From the NCBI RefSeq assembly GCF_002159555.1, contig NZ_NFIV01000001.1:248001-312000 (forward strand): a stretch of 64,000 nt of DNA. Direction: 5' to 3'. Both the position numbers and the translations under genes were made by a program. The notes under the pieces are model-generated. The model saw nothing but the letters and a program-made list of their open reading frames with translations. It did not search any database and was not told the origin of the DNA. The DNA is from Muribaculum sp. An289 (GTDB lineage: Bacteria; Bacteroidota; Bacteroidia; Bacteroidales; UBA932). Shown piece after piece: positions 1-9,537 of this stretch (the stretch's first letter is position 1; every line of letters begins with the position of its first letter).

Positions 1-1324
1 GAGGCATGAAAAGGCTTCTGGTACTTTCGACAGCCGCATCCCAACGGGACATACCCCTTCTGAGGTTGTCCACGAAAGCGTCCACCATCACTATCGAGTC
101 GTCCACCAACATACCGAGGGTGACTATGAGGGCCGCGAGGGTTACGGTATTGAGTTCCATTCCGAGCACATACATGACGGCAAGGGTGATGAACGTAACT
201 ATCGGTATCTCCACGGCCGCCACTATGGCCGAACGCAACGGGAACATCATGAGCATCACCGCTATGACTATCAGGATGGAAATCATCAGGTCACGAAGGA
301 ATTCGAACACGGATATCTTCACAACCTGTGGAAGATCCGTTATCCTGAACATATCCACACTGTCGGGCAGCCCGTTTCCGAATTCATCTATTATGGCATT
401 GACTTCCTTTCCGAACTGGACTATATTATTGCCGCTGCGCATCTCCACCGACAGCACCAGGGACTTCACCCCGTCATGGGTAATATACGAGGACGGATTG
501 TCGTAGCGCCGTTCTATGACGGCTATATCCTTCAGCCTGACCATATTGCCGGACGTCGTAAAGGCAACGACCTGCTCCCCTATCTCCTTTTCCGTAGTGA
601 AAGGGACGGTCACTTCCAGCGGAACATCGGAACCGTCCAGTTCAAGAGACCCTCCTATGGAAAGGAGCCCCTGAGGGAACAAAGTCGCGAAAACCGTTTT
701 CGCATCGATGCCGTAGGATGTGATTTTCTCCTTGTCGAGCCTTATGGCTATCTCCTCGTGACAGTCGCCGTAACGTTTGATGTTGCCGATTGCAGGCACT
801 TCACGCAGCCTGTCTTCGAGCAAGCCCATGTATGTTCCGAGCTCCCTGTAATTCTTGTCGGCCGAAGAAAGGGTTATGAGAAGCGACGTAGTGTTCCCGA
901 AATCGTCATTCACCGATATGGCAAGGACCCCGGGAGGAAGGGTCGCCTTGAAATCCTTCAACCCGTGCCTGATTTTCGACCACGCCTGACCGTCGTTTTC
1001 GACCGTCTCGTCGAGCACCACATAGATATAGGTTATCCCGTTTTTCGTAACTGAAAAGGTATTCCTCTTGTCGACCTCTTCGTATGAAAACAGAAAGTCT
1101 TCGAGAGGTTCCGTAAGCTGTTCCTCGACCTGCTCCGCATTGGCCCCGGGATACACGCCGGCGACGACACCGAGCCTTACCGAAAATTCCGGGAACTCCT
1201 GCTTGTTCATGTTAATCAGGCCATAAACGCCGAAAACGCACAGCACGGTCACCAACAATATGACTATGCCCGGACTGCGCATTATGTTTTCGACTATGCC
1301 TTTGCCGCGATTATGCTCAGCCAT
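1..1324 (-). CDS. RND efflux permease, N-terminal part (cut by window edge)
   Basis: Inner-membrane proton-driven RND pump of the AcrB-like superfamily; about 441 residues are visible and the gene runs off the left edge. The start MAEHNRGKGIVENIM lies 12 bases after the adaptor stop. The first transmembrane helix (about residues 14-33) is followed by the usual periplasmic porter sequence beginning NMNKQEFPEF, with YPGANAEQVEEQ as in the family. Near residues 395-410 the motif GMLVDDSIVMVD carries the paired aspartates used for proton relay in TM4. It lies downstream of the periplasmic adaptor and is surely co-transcribed with it. The substrate cannot be told from this fragment. No outer-membrane channel gene for this pump is in the window. 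Confidence 0.9.
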   Translation of the reverse strand, partial: MAEHNRGKGIVENIMRSPGIVILLVTVLCVFGVYGLINMNKQEFPEFSVRLGVVAGVYPGANAEQVEEQLTEPLEDFLFSYEEVDKRNTFSVTKNGITYIYVVLDETVENDGQAWSKIRHGLKDFKATLPPGVLAISVNDDFGNTTSLLITLSSADKNYRELGTYMGLLEDRLREVPAIGNIKRYGDCHEEIAIRLDKEKITSYGIDAKTVFATLFPQGLLSIGGSLELDGSDVPLEVTVPFTTEKEIGEQVVAFTTSGNMVRLKDIAVIERRYDNPSSYITHDGVKSLVLSVEMRSGNNIVQFGKEVNAIIDEFGNGLPDSVDMFRITDLPQVVKISVFEFLRDLMISILIVIAVMLMMFPLRSAIVAAVEIPIVTFITLAVMYVLGMELNTVTLAALIVTLGMLVDDSIVMVDAFVDNLRRGMSRWDAAVESTRSLFMP

Positions 1325-1336
1325 ATCCGTCCCCCG

Positions 1337-2371
1337 CTAATTTTTAACGACTACCTTCATCCCTTCGGAAATCTTCTGGATACCGTCCGAAACGACGGCA
1401 TCACCGGCTTCGAGGCCTCCGGAAACGAGGACACCGTCCGGCCCGGCACTGTAGACATCCACATATTTTCTGGATACGGTTCCATCCCCGGCCACTACCC
1501 ACACATACCGTCTTCCGTCATTCGAAAGCGACACCGCCCGTCCGGGAACCATGAAAACCTCCGCCGCACCGGCCTGCGGCGCGAAAGACACTTTGCAGGT
1601 CATCCCGGGCAATATGCCGAACCTCCCCGTAACGGCCAAACGCACGGAGTATCCATGGGACAGCAAATCGGCCTCCACCCCTTTCGACACGATGACGGCC
1701 GGGACTCCCTCCAGATTCATGGAAGGAACGGCCACGGAGGCCTCATCGCCGAGTGAAAACGAGGATATCTCATTTTCCGGGACGTTGATTTCAACCTCTA
1801 TGGCATCCGGGTCGGTAAGCTCGGCTATCGGCCTGTAGGGCGGGACATTCATGCCCTGCTCGGCAAGCACCGACGATATCACCCCTGAAGCCGGGGCGTA
1901 AAGCCTGCAATCCTCAAGATTCTTCTTCGCAATATCGAAGAGGGCCGCCGCCTGATCGCGCTGTGAAACGACCTCTATCCATTTTACTTCCGGCAGACTG
2001 CCCTTTTCATAGACCTCTTTCGCCCTTCTGTAACCGTCCTCCGCCCTGTCGTACGAAGCCCGTGCGGCAGCAAGCGCATTTTCGGCCGTTCTCGGATCGA
2101 GTTCCGCTACAAGATCCCCGGCCTCGACACGCCCGCCCTCACGGACATATATTTTTCCGACATTTCCGGAAACGGGAAAACTGAGTACGGCCGTAAAAGA
2201 ATCGTCTGCCTTGCCGACAAACTCCTTCGAAACATGGGACATGCAAGAAGAATCGACTGCAAAAACCCTGACTTCGGGCACATATCCGGCAACCTTGTTC
2301 CCTTGATTGCCGCCACATGATGACAGGACAAGGGCCGGAATCAAGACATTGAGGAAAATACGTTTTTTCAT
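1337..2371 (-). CDS. RND efflux periplasmic adaptor lipoprotein (HlyD/AcrA family)
   Basis: 344-residue membrane-fusion subunit that would link the RND permease to an outer-membrane channel. The N-terminus MKKRIFLNVLIPALVLSSC is a lipoprotein signal with lipobox LSSC, so the mature protein is probably anchored by lipid. The biotinyl-lipoyl half motifs are visible (GKIYVREGGRVEAGDLVAEL and a second half near YAPASGVISSVLAEQGMNV), flanking a short alpha-hairpin (about residues 95-150). A beta-barrel and membrane-proximal domain follow (VFMVPGRAVS, then a GLEAGDAVVSDG end typical of the family). It is the first gene of a two-gene operon with the permease, and lies 61 bases downstream of miaA. 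Confidence 0.9.
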   Translation of the reverse strand: MKKRIFLNVLIPALVLSSCGGNQGNKVAGYVPEVRVFAVDSSCMSHVSKEFVGKADDSFTAVLSFPVSGNVGKIYVREGGRVEAGDLVAELDPRTAENALAAARASYDRAEDGYRRAKEVYEKGSLPEVKWIEVVSQRDQAAALFDIAKKNLEDCRLYAPASGVISSVLAEQGMNVPPYRPIAELTDPDAIEVEINVPENEISSFSLGDEASVAVPSMNLEGVPAVIVSKGVEADLLSHGYSVRLAVTGRFGILPGMTCKVSFAPQAGAAEVFMVPGRAVSLSNDGRRYVWVVAGDGTVSRKYVDVYSAGPDGVLVSGGLEAGDAVVSDGIQKISEGMKVVVKN

Positions 2372-2432
2372 ATCAGTCCAAAATAATTATCGTCAGAAAC
2401 AAATCAAAAGCAAAGGCAACCACCCTCAATTT

Positions 2433-3296
2433 TCATTCCAACATCTTCCATTCGATACTTTTGTCACGGCCCCAGTAAGACATCTGCCGTTTGGCATAAT
2501 GCCTGGTATTGCGCTGAATCAGTTCCACCGCCCTGTCCAGGGCAGTCTTGCCGTCAAGGTAATCGAAAATCTCCCTGTAGCCCACTGTCTTCAACGCCGG
2601 ACAATCCCTGTAGGCCTCCAGGGAACGCACCTCGTCCACAAGGCCTTCGTCCATCATGGCGAGCACCCTGCGGTCTATCCTGCCGTAAAGTTCCGAGCGA
2701 TCGCGGCAAAGGCCGATTTTGTGTATGTTGAAAGGACGTTTTTTCGAAGGGGCGCTTTTGAACGACGAGAAAGGCCTGCCGGTCATAATGCAGACTTCGA
2801 GAGCGCGCACCACCCGCTGGCCGTTGGCTATGTCAATCGTATTGTAACTCACAGGGTCGAGCATCTTCAACTCATTCCTCAGTACGGCCACGCCCTCCTC
2901 TTCCAGCCTGCGCGAAAGGGTCCTGCGGAGTTCCATGTCGGCCGGAGGGAAATCGTCCAGTCCGTTGCAGAAAGCATCTATGTAGAATCCCGAGCCGCCC
3001 ACCATAACCAACCTGTCATACTCCCCGAACAGCCGGCACACAAGTTCATTCGCCTCTATTTCGTAACGCCCGGCAGTATAATATTCGGTCACGCTGTGCG
3101 TACCTATCATATAATGTTTCACCCGGGCCAACTGCTCATCGGAAGGCACGGCCGTGCCAATCCTCATTTCGCGGTATATCTGCCTCGAATCGCAATTGAT
3201 TATGGGGCATGAAAACCTCTCTGCGAGTTCCACGCCCCAATCGCTCTTGCCTACGGCCGTAGGCCCCAGAACTATGTACAGATCGTTCACATTCAA
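2433..3296 (-). CDS. miaA: tRNA dimethylallyltransferase
   Basis: Transfers a dimethylallyl group from DMAPP to N6 of A37 in tRNAs reading UNN codons. The P-loop GPTAVGKS is at residues 11-18, followed by the family signature INCDSRQIYREMRIGTA (about 33-49). The VGGSGFYIDAF motif (substrate channel) and the C-terminal TVGYREIFDYLDG and RQMSYWGRD motifs are all present. At 287 residues it is slightly shorter than the E. coli enzyme but comparable to other Bacteroidota versions. Its start overlaps the stop of the upstream gene by four bases (ATGA), so the two are translationally coupled. Confidence 0.96.
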   Translation of the reverse strand: MNVNDLYIVLGPTAVGKSDWGVELAERFSCPIINCDSRQIYREMRIGTAVPSDEQLARVKHYMIGTHSVTEYYTAGRYEIEANELVCRLFGEYDRLVMVGGSGFYIDAFCNGLDDFPPADMELRRTLSRRLEEEGVAVLRNELKMLDPVSYNTIDIANGQRVVRALEVCIMTGRPFSSFKSAPSKKRPFNIHKIGLCRDRSELYGRIDRRVLAMMDEGLVDEVRSLEAYRDCPALKTVGYREIFDYLDGKTALDRAVELIQRNTRHYAKRQMSYWGRDKSIEWKMLE

Positions 3297-3802
3297 TCCT
3301 CGTCCTCGTCTTCCGCAGTCTCTTCGGGAATATCGTCGAATTCCTCTTCAGGCTCCTCCGATGCCGAAGACTTCACGGACGCATGGAACTCCTCATCGGT
3401 ATCGTGCTCCGAAGAAAACTGGTCCGGGCGTATCCCGCGCTCGTTCACCAGCCTCGGATAAGTCTCCTTGTGCAGTTCCTCCACCTCGCCCTCGAATGCA
3501 ATCAGCATGGAACGCCTGTTGAATATATCGTAGACGTATTCGAAAACAATCTCCCCCTTCATTATGCACTCGTGCAGGGTGATATTGTCCAGGGTGCCGT
3601 CCCCCATGTCGAAAAGCCCGTATTCGCTGCAAATCACCCCGTCCTTGTCCACTCCGCGGAATATGACGAGCTGGTCAGGCGAAAATGCGAGGTCGCCCAC
3701 AAGAAAATTATGAAAATCATACAGCGTGGCCGATGAGGAAATCTCGTATTCCCTTAAAAACTGTTTGTTGCCGCGCATCGTGGCTTTGAATCTGTAAATC
3801 AT
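3293..3802 (-). CDS. pRiA4b ORF-3-like (IS1096-type accessory) domain protein
   Basis: 169-residue cytosolic protein that begins MIYRFKATMRGNKQFLREYEI. The pattern of a beta-strand start, SSSATLYDFHNFL, an FRG..KDG stretch and a later EGEVEELHKETYPRLV matches the plasmid pRiA4b ORF-3-like family, although no strong catalytic motif is seen. The last 45 residues are strongly acidic (runs of EE, DED). The gene is the first of a two-gene unit with miaA, overlapping by ATGA; this pairing is frequent in Bacteroidales, but the biochemical role is unknown. A well-formed promoter lies upstream. Confidence 0.75.
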   Translation of the reverse strand: MIYRFKATMRGNKQFLREYEISSSATLYDFHNFLVGDLAFSPDQLVIFRGVDKDGVICSEYGLFDMGDGTLDNITLHECIMKGEIVFEYVYDIFNRRSMLIAFEGEVEELHKETYPRLVNERGIRPDQFSSEHDTDEEFHASVKSSASEEPEEEFDDIPEETAEDEDED

Positions 3803-3856
3803 ATCCGTTATCTTTTATTCAACCCGACATCGGCCTCCATGGCGGAAACCGCGGCT

Positions 3857-3887
3857 CAAAAGTACAAAATCTTTCCCTCTTGTCAAA
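3857..3887 (-). promoter_or_regulatory. Bacteroidota-type promoter for the pRiA4b-like gene and miaA
   Basis: Read on the minus strand: TTTG (3887-3884), a 19-base spacer, then TACTTTTG (3864-3857), a full match to the TTTG-N19-TAnnTTTG pattern, 55 bases upstream of the start codon. Confidence 0.7.
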
Positions 3888-3891
3888 ATCG

Positions 3892-3922
3892 TTTGCAGAA
3901 TAAATAATATTGGCTAATTTTA
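3892..3922 (+). promoter_or_regulatory. Candidate promoter for yigZ/pyrBI
   Basis: TTTG at 3892-3895, a 19-base spacer, then TAATTTTA at 3915-3922 (last base differs from TAnnTTTG). It sits back to back with the divergent promoter at 3857-3887 and 8 bases before the yigZ start codon, so the transcript would have almost no leader. Confidence 0.45.
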
Positions 3923-3930
3923 CATTTTAA

Positions 3931-4566
3931 ATGGCAAATCCGGAAAGCATTCTCGATTTTGACGATTGCTACAAGAGCATCGGCGCCCCTTCCGAAGGCC
4001 TTTACAAGGACAACGGAAGTCGTTTCATAGCTTTGGCCTTCCCTGTAACCAGCGAAGAGGAGGTCAAGGGAATCCTGTCGTCCGTAAAGAAGAAATATTA
4101 TGATGCGCGGCACCACTGCTACGCCTACCGCATAGGGTGGAAAGGCGAGACATTCAGGAGCAACGACGACGGGGAGCCCTCATCTTCGGCCGGAAAGCCC
4201 ATCCTCAACCAAATCCTGTCGCACGGGCTCAGCGACATACTCATAGTGGTGGTGCGTTATTTCGGCGGCATCAAACTCGGCATCCCGGGGCTGATACGCG
4301 CATACAAGACCTCGGCGGCCGACGCAATCGGGAATGCCGCAATCATAGAAAAGACGGCCTGCAAGACATACAGGCTCGATTTCGGTTATATGGAAATAAA
4401 TCAGATAATGAAAATAATAAAGGACATGGGCCTCGTGCCGGAGCGACAGGAATTCGGTATGACCTGCACCATGACCGTCCCCGTGCGAATCGGAATCTGC
4501 GCGGCTTTCGAAAAAGCCGTTTCCGAAGCCGGAGGCTGCAATTTCAGAACAATTGGAAACGACTAA
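3931..4566 (+). CDS. yigZ: YigZ/IMPACT family protein
   Basis: 211-residue cytosolic protein of the YigZ/IMPACT family, linked in other organisms to translation control under stress but without a firmly known bacterial function. Signature motifs are present: HHCYAYRIG (about 63-71), [12 protein letters not shown] (about 82-93), and [20 protein letters not shown] (about 104-123). The C-terminal half has the ferredoxin-like UPF0029 fold region. pyrB follows after 11 bases, so the genes are probably co-transcribed, though no functional link to pyrimidine synthesis is evident. Confidence 0.88.
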   Translation: MANPESILDFDDCYKSIGAPSEGLYKDNGSRFIALAFPVTSEEEVKGILSSVKKKYYDARHHCYAYRIGWKGETFRSNDDGEPSSSAGKPILNQILSHGLSDILIVVVRYFGGIKLGIPGLIRAYKTSAADAIGNAAIIEKTACKTYRLDFGYMEINQIMKIIKDMGLVPERQEFGMTCTMTVPVRIGICAAFEKAVSEAGGCNFRTIGND

Positions 4567-4577
4567 AACATTGCGAT

Positions 4578-5483
4578 ATGCCTAAAAGTTTAATTTCAAT
4601 CCACGATTTCACCAAGGAAGAAATCCTTCATATCCTCGATGTGGCGAAGGGATTCGAGGCCAACCGCTCCCAAAGGCTGCTCGACGGCAAGGTCGTGGCC
4701 TGCATCTTCTTCGAACCCTCCACGAGGACCCGCCTCAGCTTCGAGACCGCCGCAAACAGGCTCGGGGCAAGGGTAATCGGCTTTTCCGACTCGACCAACA
4801 CGAGCGTGTCGAAAGGCGAGACATTCAACGACACCATCAAGATGGTAACGAACTACGTAGACCTGATTGTCATGCGCCATCCCCTCGAAGGAAGTGCGAG
4901 GTACGCGTCCGAAATAGCCACGGTCCCTGTCATCAACGCCGGGGACGGAGCGAACCAGCATCCTTCGCAGACCCTTCTGGACATGTACTCGATACTGAAG
5001 ACCCAGGGAAGGCTCGACGGATTGACCATCAACATGGTAGGAGACCTCAAATACGGAAGGACCACACATTCCCTCCTCCAGGCCATGTCCGGTTTCGGGG
5101 CGAAATTCATTTTCACGGCTCCCGACGAACTCCGCATGCCGGACGAATACAAGGACTTCCTCGATGAAAGGGGAATCGAATACACCGAAACCGACAAAAT
5201 AGAGAACCACATCGACGACACCGACATCCTTTACATGACGAGGGTGCAGCAGGAACGCTTTACCGACGTCATGGAATACGAAAGGGTCAAGGATGTCTAC
5301 AGGCTCGACGCATCCATGCTGAAAAACGCAAGGCCCAACATGAAGGTGCTCCACCCGCTTCCGAGGGTCGGGGAAATCAGGACCAACGTGGACGACACCC
5401 CTTACGCATACTATTTCAAGCAGGCCGAGAACGGACTTTACGTCCGGATGGCCATAATCGCATACCTCATGGGATGCAGGTAA
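4578..5483 (+). CDS. pyrB: aspartate carbamoyltransferase catalytic subunit
   Basis: Condenses carbamoyl phosphate with aspartate in the first committed step of pyrimidine synthesis. The chosen start gives [20 protein letters not shown] (301 residues); the reading frame is open further upstream, but that part overlaps yigZ in another frame and has no family similarity. Diagnostic motifs: [13 protein letters not shown] (carbamoyl-phosphate site), [33 protein letters not shown], and HPLPRVGEI near the C-terminus. pyrI lies 31 bases downstream, giving the usual catalytic/regulatory ATCase pair. Confidence 0.97.
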   Translation: MPKSLISIHDFTKEEILHILDVAKGFEANRSQRLLDGKVVACIFFEPSTRTRLSFETAANRLGARVIGFSDSTNTSVSKGETFNDTIKMVTNYVDLIVMRHPLEGSARYASEIATVPVINAGDGANQHPSQTLLDMYSILKTQGRLDGLTINMVGDLKYGRTTHSLLQAMSGFGAKFIFTAPDELRMPDEYKDFLDERGIEYTETDKIENHIDDTDILYMTRVQQERFTDVMEYERVKDVYRLDASMLKNARPNMKVLHPLPRVGEIRTNVDDTPYAYYFKQAENGLYVRMAIIAYLMGCR

Positions 5484-5514
5484 TTTTCATGAAAATTTTA
5501 AAAAATCCGGCAAA

Positions 5515-5988
5515 ATGGAAGAAAGACATCTAATAGTAACGGCCATTAAAAACGGAACGGTCCTCGACCACATCCCGGCCGACCAGATATACAGGGTGAT
5601 GGACATACTCGGACTGCGCGGTGCCCCGAACCAGATAACCGTGGGTATAAACCTCGACAGCAAGACCCTCGGCAAAAAGGGAATAATAAAAATCGCCGAC
5701 AGATGGCTCGAAGATTCCGAAGTGAACAGGCTCGCCCTCGTGGCCCCGAACGCCACCATCAACATCATAAAGGATTTTCAGGTAACCGAAAAAAAGGTCA
5801 TCCGGACCCCGAAGGAAATCGTCGGAATCGCCCGCTGCAACAACCCCAAATGCATTACGAACCATGAACCTATAAAAACCAGATTCACGACAATCGAGAA
5901 AAACGGGGAAATATCCCTGCTCTGCCATTATTGCGAAAAAATCACTCCGGCACAAAAGATTAAAATTATTTCCGGAGATGATGAGTAA
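5515..5988 (+). CDS. pyrI: aspartate carbamoyltransferase regulatory subunit
   Basis: 157-residue allosteric subunit that binds nucleotides at its N-terminal domain and PyrB through a C-terminal zinc domain. The start MEERHLIVTAIKNGTVLDHI matches the family. The four zinc cysteines are visible in RCNNPKCITNHEP and LLCHYCEK. It follows pyrB in the same operon, so the holoenzyme is expected to be of the E. coli-like feedback-regulated type. Confidence 0.97.
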   Translation: MEERHLIVTAIKNGTVLDHIPADQIYRVMDILGLRGAPNQITVGINLDSKTLGKKGIIKIADRWLEDSEVNRLALVAPNATINIIKDFQVTEKKVIRTPKEIVGIARCNNPKCITNHEPIKTRFTTIEKNGEISLLCHYCEKITPAQKIKIISGDDE

Positions 5989-6003
5989 TTGGCATAAAAA
6001 CTG

Positions 6004-6011
6004 TAACTTTG
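6004..6011 (+). promoter_or_regulatory. -7 element upstream of serC
   Basis: TAACTTTG matches TAnnTTTG and lies 58 bases before the serC start, just after the pyrI stop. A TTGG at 5989-5992 is only about 12 bases upstream, so the -33 box is unclear. Confidence 0.5.
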
Positions 6012-6069
6012 CGGAAAGTCACGCCTTATAGACTGAAATGATTTAAATATAATTTATACAAAATTTGTA

Positions 6070-7143
6070 ATGAAAACAGCTTATAACTTCAACGCAGGCC
6101 CTTGCGTTCTGCCTAAACAGGCAATCGAGGCTGCTCGTGCAGCGCTTGTTGATTTCAAAGGTACCGGAATGTCGGTAATCGAAGTTTCCCACAGGTCGAA
6201 AGAATGGGAAGCGGTAATGGACGAATGCCGTTCACTGTGGAGGGAGCTCCTCAATATTCCTGACGAATACGAAGTGCTTTTCCTCGGCGGCGGTGCAAGC
6301 CTCCAGTTCCTTTATGTAGCGATGAACCTCCTCGAGAACAAGGCAGGTTATCTTGAAACAGGAGTATGGGCAAAGAAAGCCCTCAAGGAAGCACAGGGAA
6401 TCGGAAATGCAATCTGTGTCGCTTCTTCAGCCGACAGGAATTTCTGCTACATCCCTAAAGGATACGAAATTCCTACCGACCTCGACTATTTCCACATCAC
6501 TACCAACAACACTATCAAGGGTACCGAAATCAAGTACGATATGGACTGCCCTGTAAACCTGGTTGCGGACATGTCATCCGACATCATGAGCCGTCCTGTC
6601 GACGTTAAAAAATACGCCCTCATCTACGGCGGCGCGCAGAAGAATGTCGGCCCTGCAGGCGTTACTTTCGTCATCGTCAAGAGGGACATCCTCGGAAAGG
6701 TAAGCCGTTACCTCCCTACCATGCTCGACTACCGTACACACATCGACGGACAGAGCATGTTCAACACCCCTCCTGTATTCTCCATTTTCGTGATGACCGA
6801 GACCCTCAAATGGCTCAAAGGCATCGGCGGAGTGGAAGCCATCCACAAAATCAACATGAAGAAAGCCGAAATGCTTTACAATGAAATCGACCGCAACTCC
6901 ATGTTCATGGGTACAGCCGACAAGGAAGACCGTTCAATCATGAACGTATGCTTCGTAATGGCTCCGGGACACGAGGCGCTCCAGGACGAATTCCTCGCAT
7001 TCGCAAAAGAACGCGGCATGGTAGGCATCAAGGGCCACCGTTCAGTAGGCGGATTCCGCGCTTCAATCTACAACGCATGCCCTGTAGAGAGCGTTGAAGC
7101 CCTCATCAAGACCATGCAGGATTTCGAGGCTTCACACAAATAA
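6070..7143 (+). CDS. serC: phosphoserine aminotransferase
   Basis: PLP enzyme converting 3-phosphohydroxypyruvate and glutamate to phosphoserine and 2-oxoglutarate. Length (357) and motifs fit Ser[10 protein letters not shown] at the start, [19 protein letters not shown], and the PLP lysine in [12 protein letters not shown] (Lys191). The end [16 protein letters not shown] is also typical. It is first in an operon serC-serA-DUF1015. Codon choice here (many GTT, GCA, CCT) is more relaxed than in the flanking pyrBI genes, compatible with high expression. Confidence 0.97.
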   Translation: MKTAYNFNAGPCVLPKQAIEAARAALVDFKGTGMSVIEVSHRSKEWEAVMDECRSLWRELLNIPDEYEVLFLGGGASLQFLYVAMNLLENKAGYLETGVWAKKALKEAQGIGNAICVASSADRNFCYIPKGYEIPTDLDYFHITTNNTIKGTEIKYDMDCPVNLVADMSSDIMSRPVDVKKYALIYGGAQKNVGPAGVTFVIVKRDILGKVSRYLPTMLDYRTHIDGQSMFNTPPVFSIFVMTETLKWLKGIGGVEAIHKINMKKAEMLYNEIDRNSMFMGTADKEDRSIMNVCFVMAPGHEALQDEFLAFAKERGMVGIKGHRSVGGFRASIYNACPVESVEALIKTMQDFEASHK

Positions 7144-7168
7144 CCGGCTTTAATCATTTGAAAATCAT

Positions 7169-7174
7169 AGGAGG
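7169..7174 (+). promoter_or_regulatory. Strong Shine-Dalgarno fixing the serA start
   Basis: AGGAGG seven bases before the ATG at 7182. A TTG at 7158 also opens the same frame but would place this purine box inside the gene. Such a perfect box is uncommon in Bacteroidota, where most starts here have AT-rich leaders instead. Confidence 0.7.
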
Positions 7175-7181
7175 AAAAAAC

Positions 7182-8105
7182 ATGAAAGTACTCGTTGCCA
7201 CGGAAAAACCATTTGCGGCAGCAGCCGTAAACGGAATCAGAAGCATCGTAGAAGGCGCAGGTTATGAACTCGCCCTCCTCGAAAAATACACGGACAAATC
7301 CCAGCTTCTTGAAGCAGTGGCCGATGCCGACGCGCTCATCGTCCGTTCAGACAAAGTCACCAAGGATGTAATCGATGCCGCAAAGAACCTCAAGATAGTG
7401 GTTCGCGCAGGCGCCGGCTTCGACAACCTCGACCTCGAAGCATGCTCTGCACGCAAGATTGTGGCCATGAACACTCCGGGACAGAACTCCAACGCCGTTG
7501 CGGAACTTGTAATGGGCTTCATGGTTTACATGTCGCGTAACTGCTTCACTCCTGGAACCGGCACCGAGCTCATAGGCAAACGCATAGGCATCCAGGCTTT
7601 CGGCCACGTGGGACGCCTTGTAGCTGAAAAAGCGAAGGCCCTCGGAATGAAAGTAATGGCATTCGACCCGTTCGTACCTGCCGACAGAATCAAGGCCGAA
7701 GGAGTTGAAGTCGCAGAATCATTGGAGCAGCTTTACTCTGAAAACGATTTCGTATCGCTTCACATCCCGGCAACCCCTGAAACGAAGAACTCCATAGGAT
7801 ACGCTTTGGTTTCAAGGATGCCTAAGGGAGGCTGCCTGATTAACTCTGCAAGGAAGGAAGTCATCAACGAAGAAGAACTGGTGAAAGTCCTTGAAGAGCG
7901 CACCGACCTCAAATACATCACTGATATCGCAGCCGGCAACCAGGCCGAACTGAACGAAAAATTCGGAAAGAGGGTATTCGCAACCCCTAAGAAAATGGGA
8001 GCCGAAACCGCCGAAGCAAACATCAACGCCGGTCTTGCCGCTGCAAACCAGATCGTAGGCTTCTTCACCAAAGGCGAAACGAGGTTCCAGCTTAACAAAT
8101 TTTAA
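7182..8105 (+). CDS. serA: D-3-phosphoglycerate dehydrogenase, short form
   Basis: Oxidises 3-phosphoglycerate to 3-phosphohydroxypyruvate, the substrate of the neighbouring SerC. 307 residues from MKVLVATEKPFAAAA. The 2-hydroxyacid dehydrogenase features are seen: VRAGAGFDNLDLEAC with the catalytic Arg region, the nucleotide-binding stretch GIQAFGHVG, and LHIPATPETKNSIGY followed by LINSARKEVINEE. There is no C-terminal ACT domain, so classic serine feedback through ACT is not expected. The glycine motif reads Q-A-F-G-H-V-G rather than canonical GxGxxG, as in other short Bacteroidota/Entamoeba-type enzymes. It lies between serC and the DUF1015 gene. Confidence 0.93.
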   Translation: MKVLVATEKPFAAAAVNGIRSIVEGAGYELALLEKYTDKSQLLEAVADADALIVRSDKVTKDVIDAAKNLKIVVRAGAGFDNLDLEACSARKIVAMNTPGQNSNAVAELVMGFMVYMSRNCFTPGTGTELIGKRIGIQAFGHVGRLVAEKAKALGMKVMAFDPFVPADRIKAEGVEVAESLEQLYSENDFVSLHIPATPETKNSIGYALVSRMPKGGCLINSARKEVINEEELVKVLEERTDLKYITDIAAGNQAELNEKFGKRVFATPKKMGAETAEANINAGLAAANQIVGFFTKGETRFQLNKF

Positions 8106-8140
8106 TTAACGGGCTGTTTTTAATTTTTAAAGAAAACATC

Positions 8141-9385
8141 ATGAGAGTAAAACCTTTTGCAGCCGTAAGGCCGCCGAAAAACATAGTTACCGAAGTAGCC
8201 GCACCTCCTTACGATGTGCTCAACTCCGAGGAAGCGAAGGCAATGGCAGGCGAGAAATCCCTCCTGCACATAACCAAGCCGGAGATAGACTTCAACCCTA
8301 TCATCGACGAGCACTCCCAGCCTGCATACGACAAGGCAGTCGAGAACTTCAAGCTCTGGCAGGAAAAGGGCTGGCTCGTTCAGGACAAGAAGGAAGAGTA
8401 CTATGTATACGCACAGACCATGGACGGACGTACCCAGTACGGAATCGTGCTCTGCGCCCATACGGACGACTATTCCAGCGGAAAAATCAAGAAGCACGAA
8501 CTCACCCGCAAGGACAAGGAGGACGACCGCATGGTTCACGTGCGCATCCAGGATGCGAATATAGAACCGGTATTCTTCGCTTACAGGGACAACGAAGAGC
8601 TTAACAGGATAGTGGAAAATACCGTCAAAGGCAAACCGGCCGAGTACGACTTCGTTGCCGAGGACGGTTTCGGACACCATTTCTGGGTAATCGATGATGA
8701 CAAGACAATCGCACGCATTACCGAAATCTTCGCTGGCATACCTGCATTCTATGTAGCTGATGGGCACCACAGGACGGCGGCAGCCGCTCGCGTGGGAGCC
8801 GAGAAACGCGCACAGAACCCGCACCACACGGGCGATGAAGAGTACAACTTCTTCATGGCTGTGGTATTCCCTGAAAGCCAGCTCAAGATTATCGACTACA
8901 ACCGCGTTGTCAAAGACCTGAACGGAATGACTCCGGAGCAGTTCATAGAAAAACTGAAAGAGGATTTCGAAGTCGAAATGAAAGGCAAGGACATCTATGC
9001 TCCGGCCGGACTCCACAACTTCTCGATGTACCTCGGCGGCAATTGGTATTCGCTGACGGCAAAACCGGGAAGGTACGATGACAAAGACCCTATCGGTGTC
9101 CTCGATGTAACCGTGCTTTCGAATCTCGTATTCGACAAACTGTTGGACATCAAAGACCTCCGCACTTCGAAGAGAATCGACTTCGTAGGAGGCATCCGCG
9201 GTCTCGGCGAGCTCAGCCGCAGGGTAGATTCAGGCGAAATGGTTGCGGCCTTCGCACTGTACCCTGTTACCATGGACCAGCTGATTACGATTGCGGACAC
9301 AGGAAACATCATGCCGCCTAAGACGACATGGTTCGAGCCTAAACTCCGCAGCGGACTCGCAATCCACAAACTGGAAAGCAGGTAA
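8141..9385 (+). CDS. DUF1015 family protein
   Basis: 414-residue cytosolic protein starting MRVKPFAAVRPPKNIVTEVAAPPYDVL, the standard N-terminus of DUF1015. The YVADGHHRTAAAARV motif (about residues 204-218) is the family's most conserved segment. The C-terminal FVGGIRGLGELSRRVDSGE is also characteristic. The catalytic role is unproven. Its fixed position after serC and serA in Bacteroidota suggests a link to serine metabolism; that is inference from context. The operon ends with a strong hairpin just downstream. Confidence 0.92.
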   Translation: MRVKPFAAVRPPKNIVTEVAAPPYDVLNSEEAKAMAGEKSLLHITKPEIDFNPIIDEHSQPAYDKAVENFKLWQEKGWLVQDKKEEYYVYAQTMDGRTQYGIVLCAHTDDYSSGKIKKHELTRKDKEDDRMVHVRIQDANIEPVFFAYRDNEELNRIVENTVKGKPAEYDFVAEDGFGHHFWVIDDDKTIARITEIFAGIPAFYVADGHHRTAAAARVGAEKRAQNPHHTGDEEYNFFMAVVFPESQLKIIDYNRVVKDLNGMTPEQFIEKLKEDFEVEMKGKDIYAPAGLHNFSMYLGGNWYSLTAKPGRYDDKDPIGVLDVTVLSNLVFDKLLDIKDLRTSKRIDFVGGIRGLGELSRRVDSGEMVAAFALYPVTMDQLITIADTGNIMPPKTTWFEPKLRSGLAIHKLESR

Positions 9386-9405
9386 CACCGGCACATTTAT
9401 TAACG

Positions 9406-9445
9406 AAGACGGCCAGAAGAGATTTTTGGCCGTCTTTTGTTTTTG
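9406..9445 (+). terminator. Intrinsic terminator of the serC-serA-DUF1015 operon
   Basis: Perfect 10-bp stem AAGACGGCCA (9406-9415) / TGGCCGTCTT (9427-9436), followed by TTGTTTTTG. The T-rich tail overlaps the -33 box of the next promoter. Confidence 0.85.
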
Positions 9446-9473
9446 CTATTTTTTCAAAAAATCCATACCTTTG
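9442..9473 (+). promoter_or_regulatory. Promoter of the sugar transporter/ROK operon
   Basis: TTTG at 9442-9445, a 20-base spacer, TACCTTTG at 9466-9473; the start codon follows 64 bases later. A clear match to the Bacteroidota housekeeping promoter. Confidence 0.75.
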
Positions 9474-9537
9474 ACAGTCTTTTGCGAGACATTTTCGGAA
9501 ACTGCACGAAATAAATAATTCAATAAAGCAAAATATT

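Noticed and set aside
4137-4577. Upstream extension of pyrB to 448 residues
   Set aside because: It overlaps yigZ in another frame, is Arg/Gly/His-rich shadow sequence, and the family begins at 4578.
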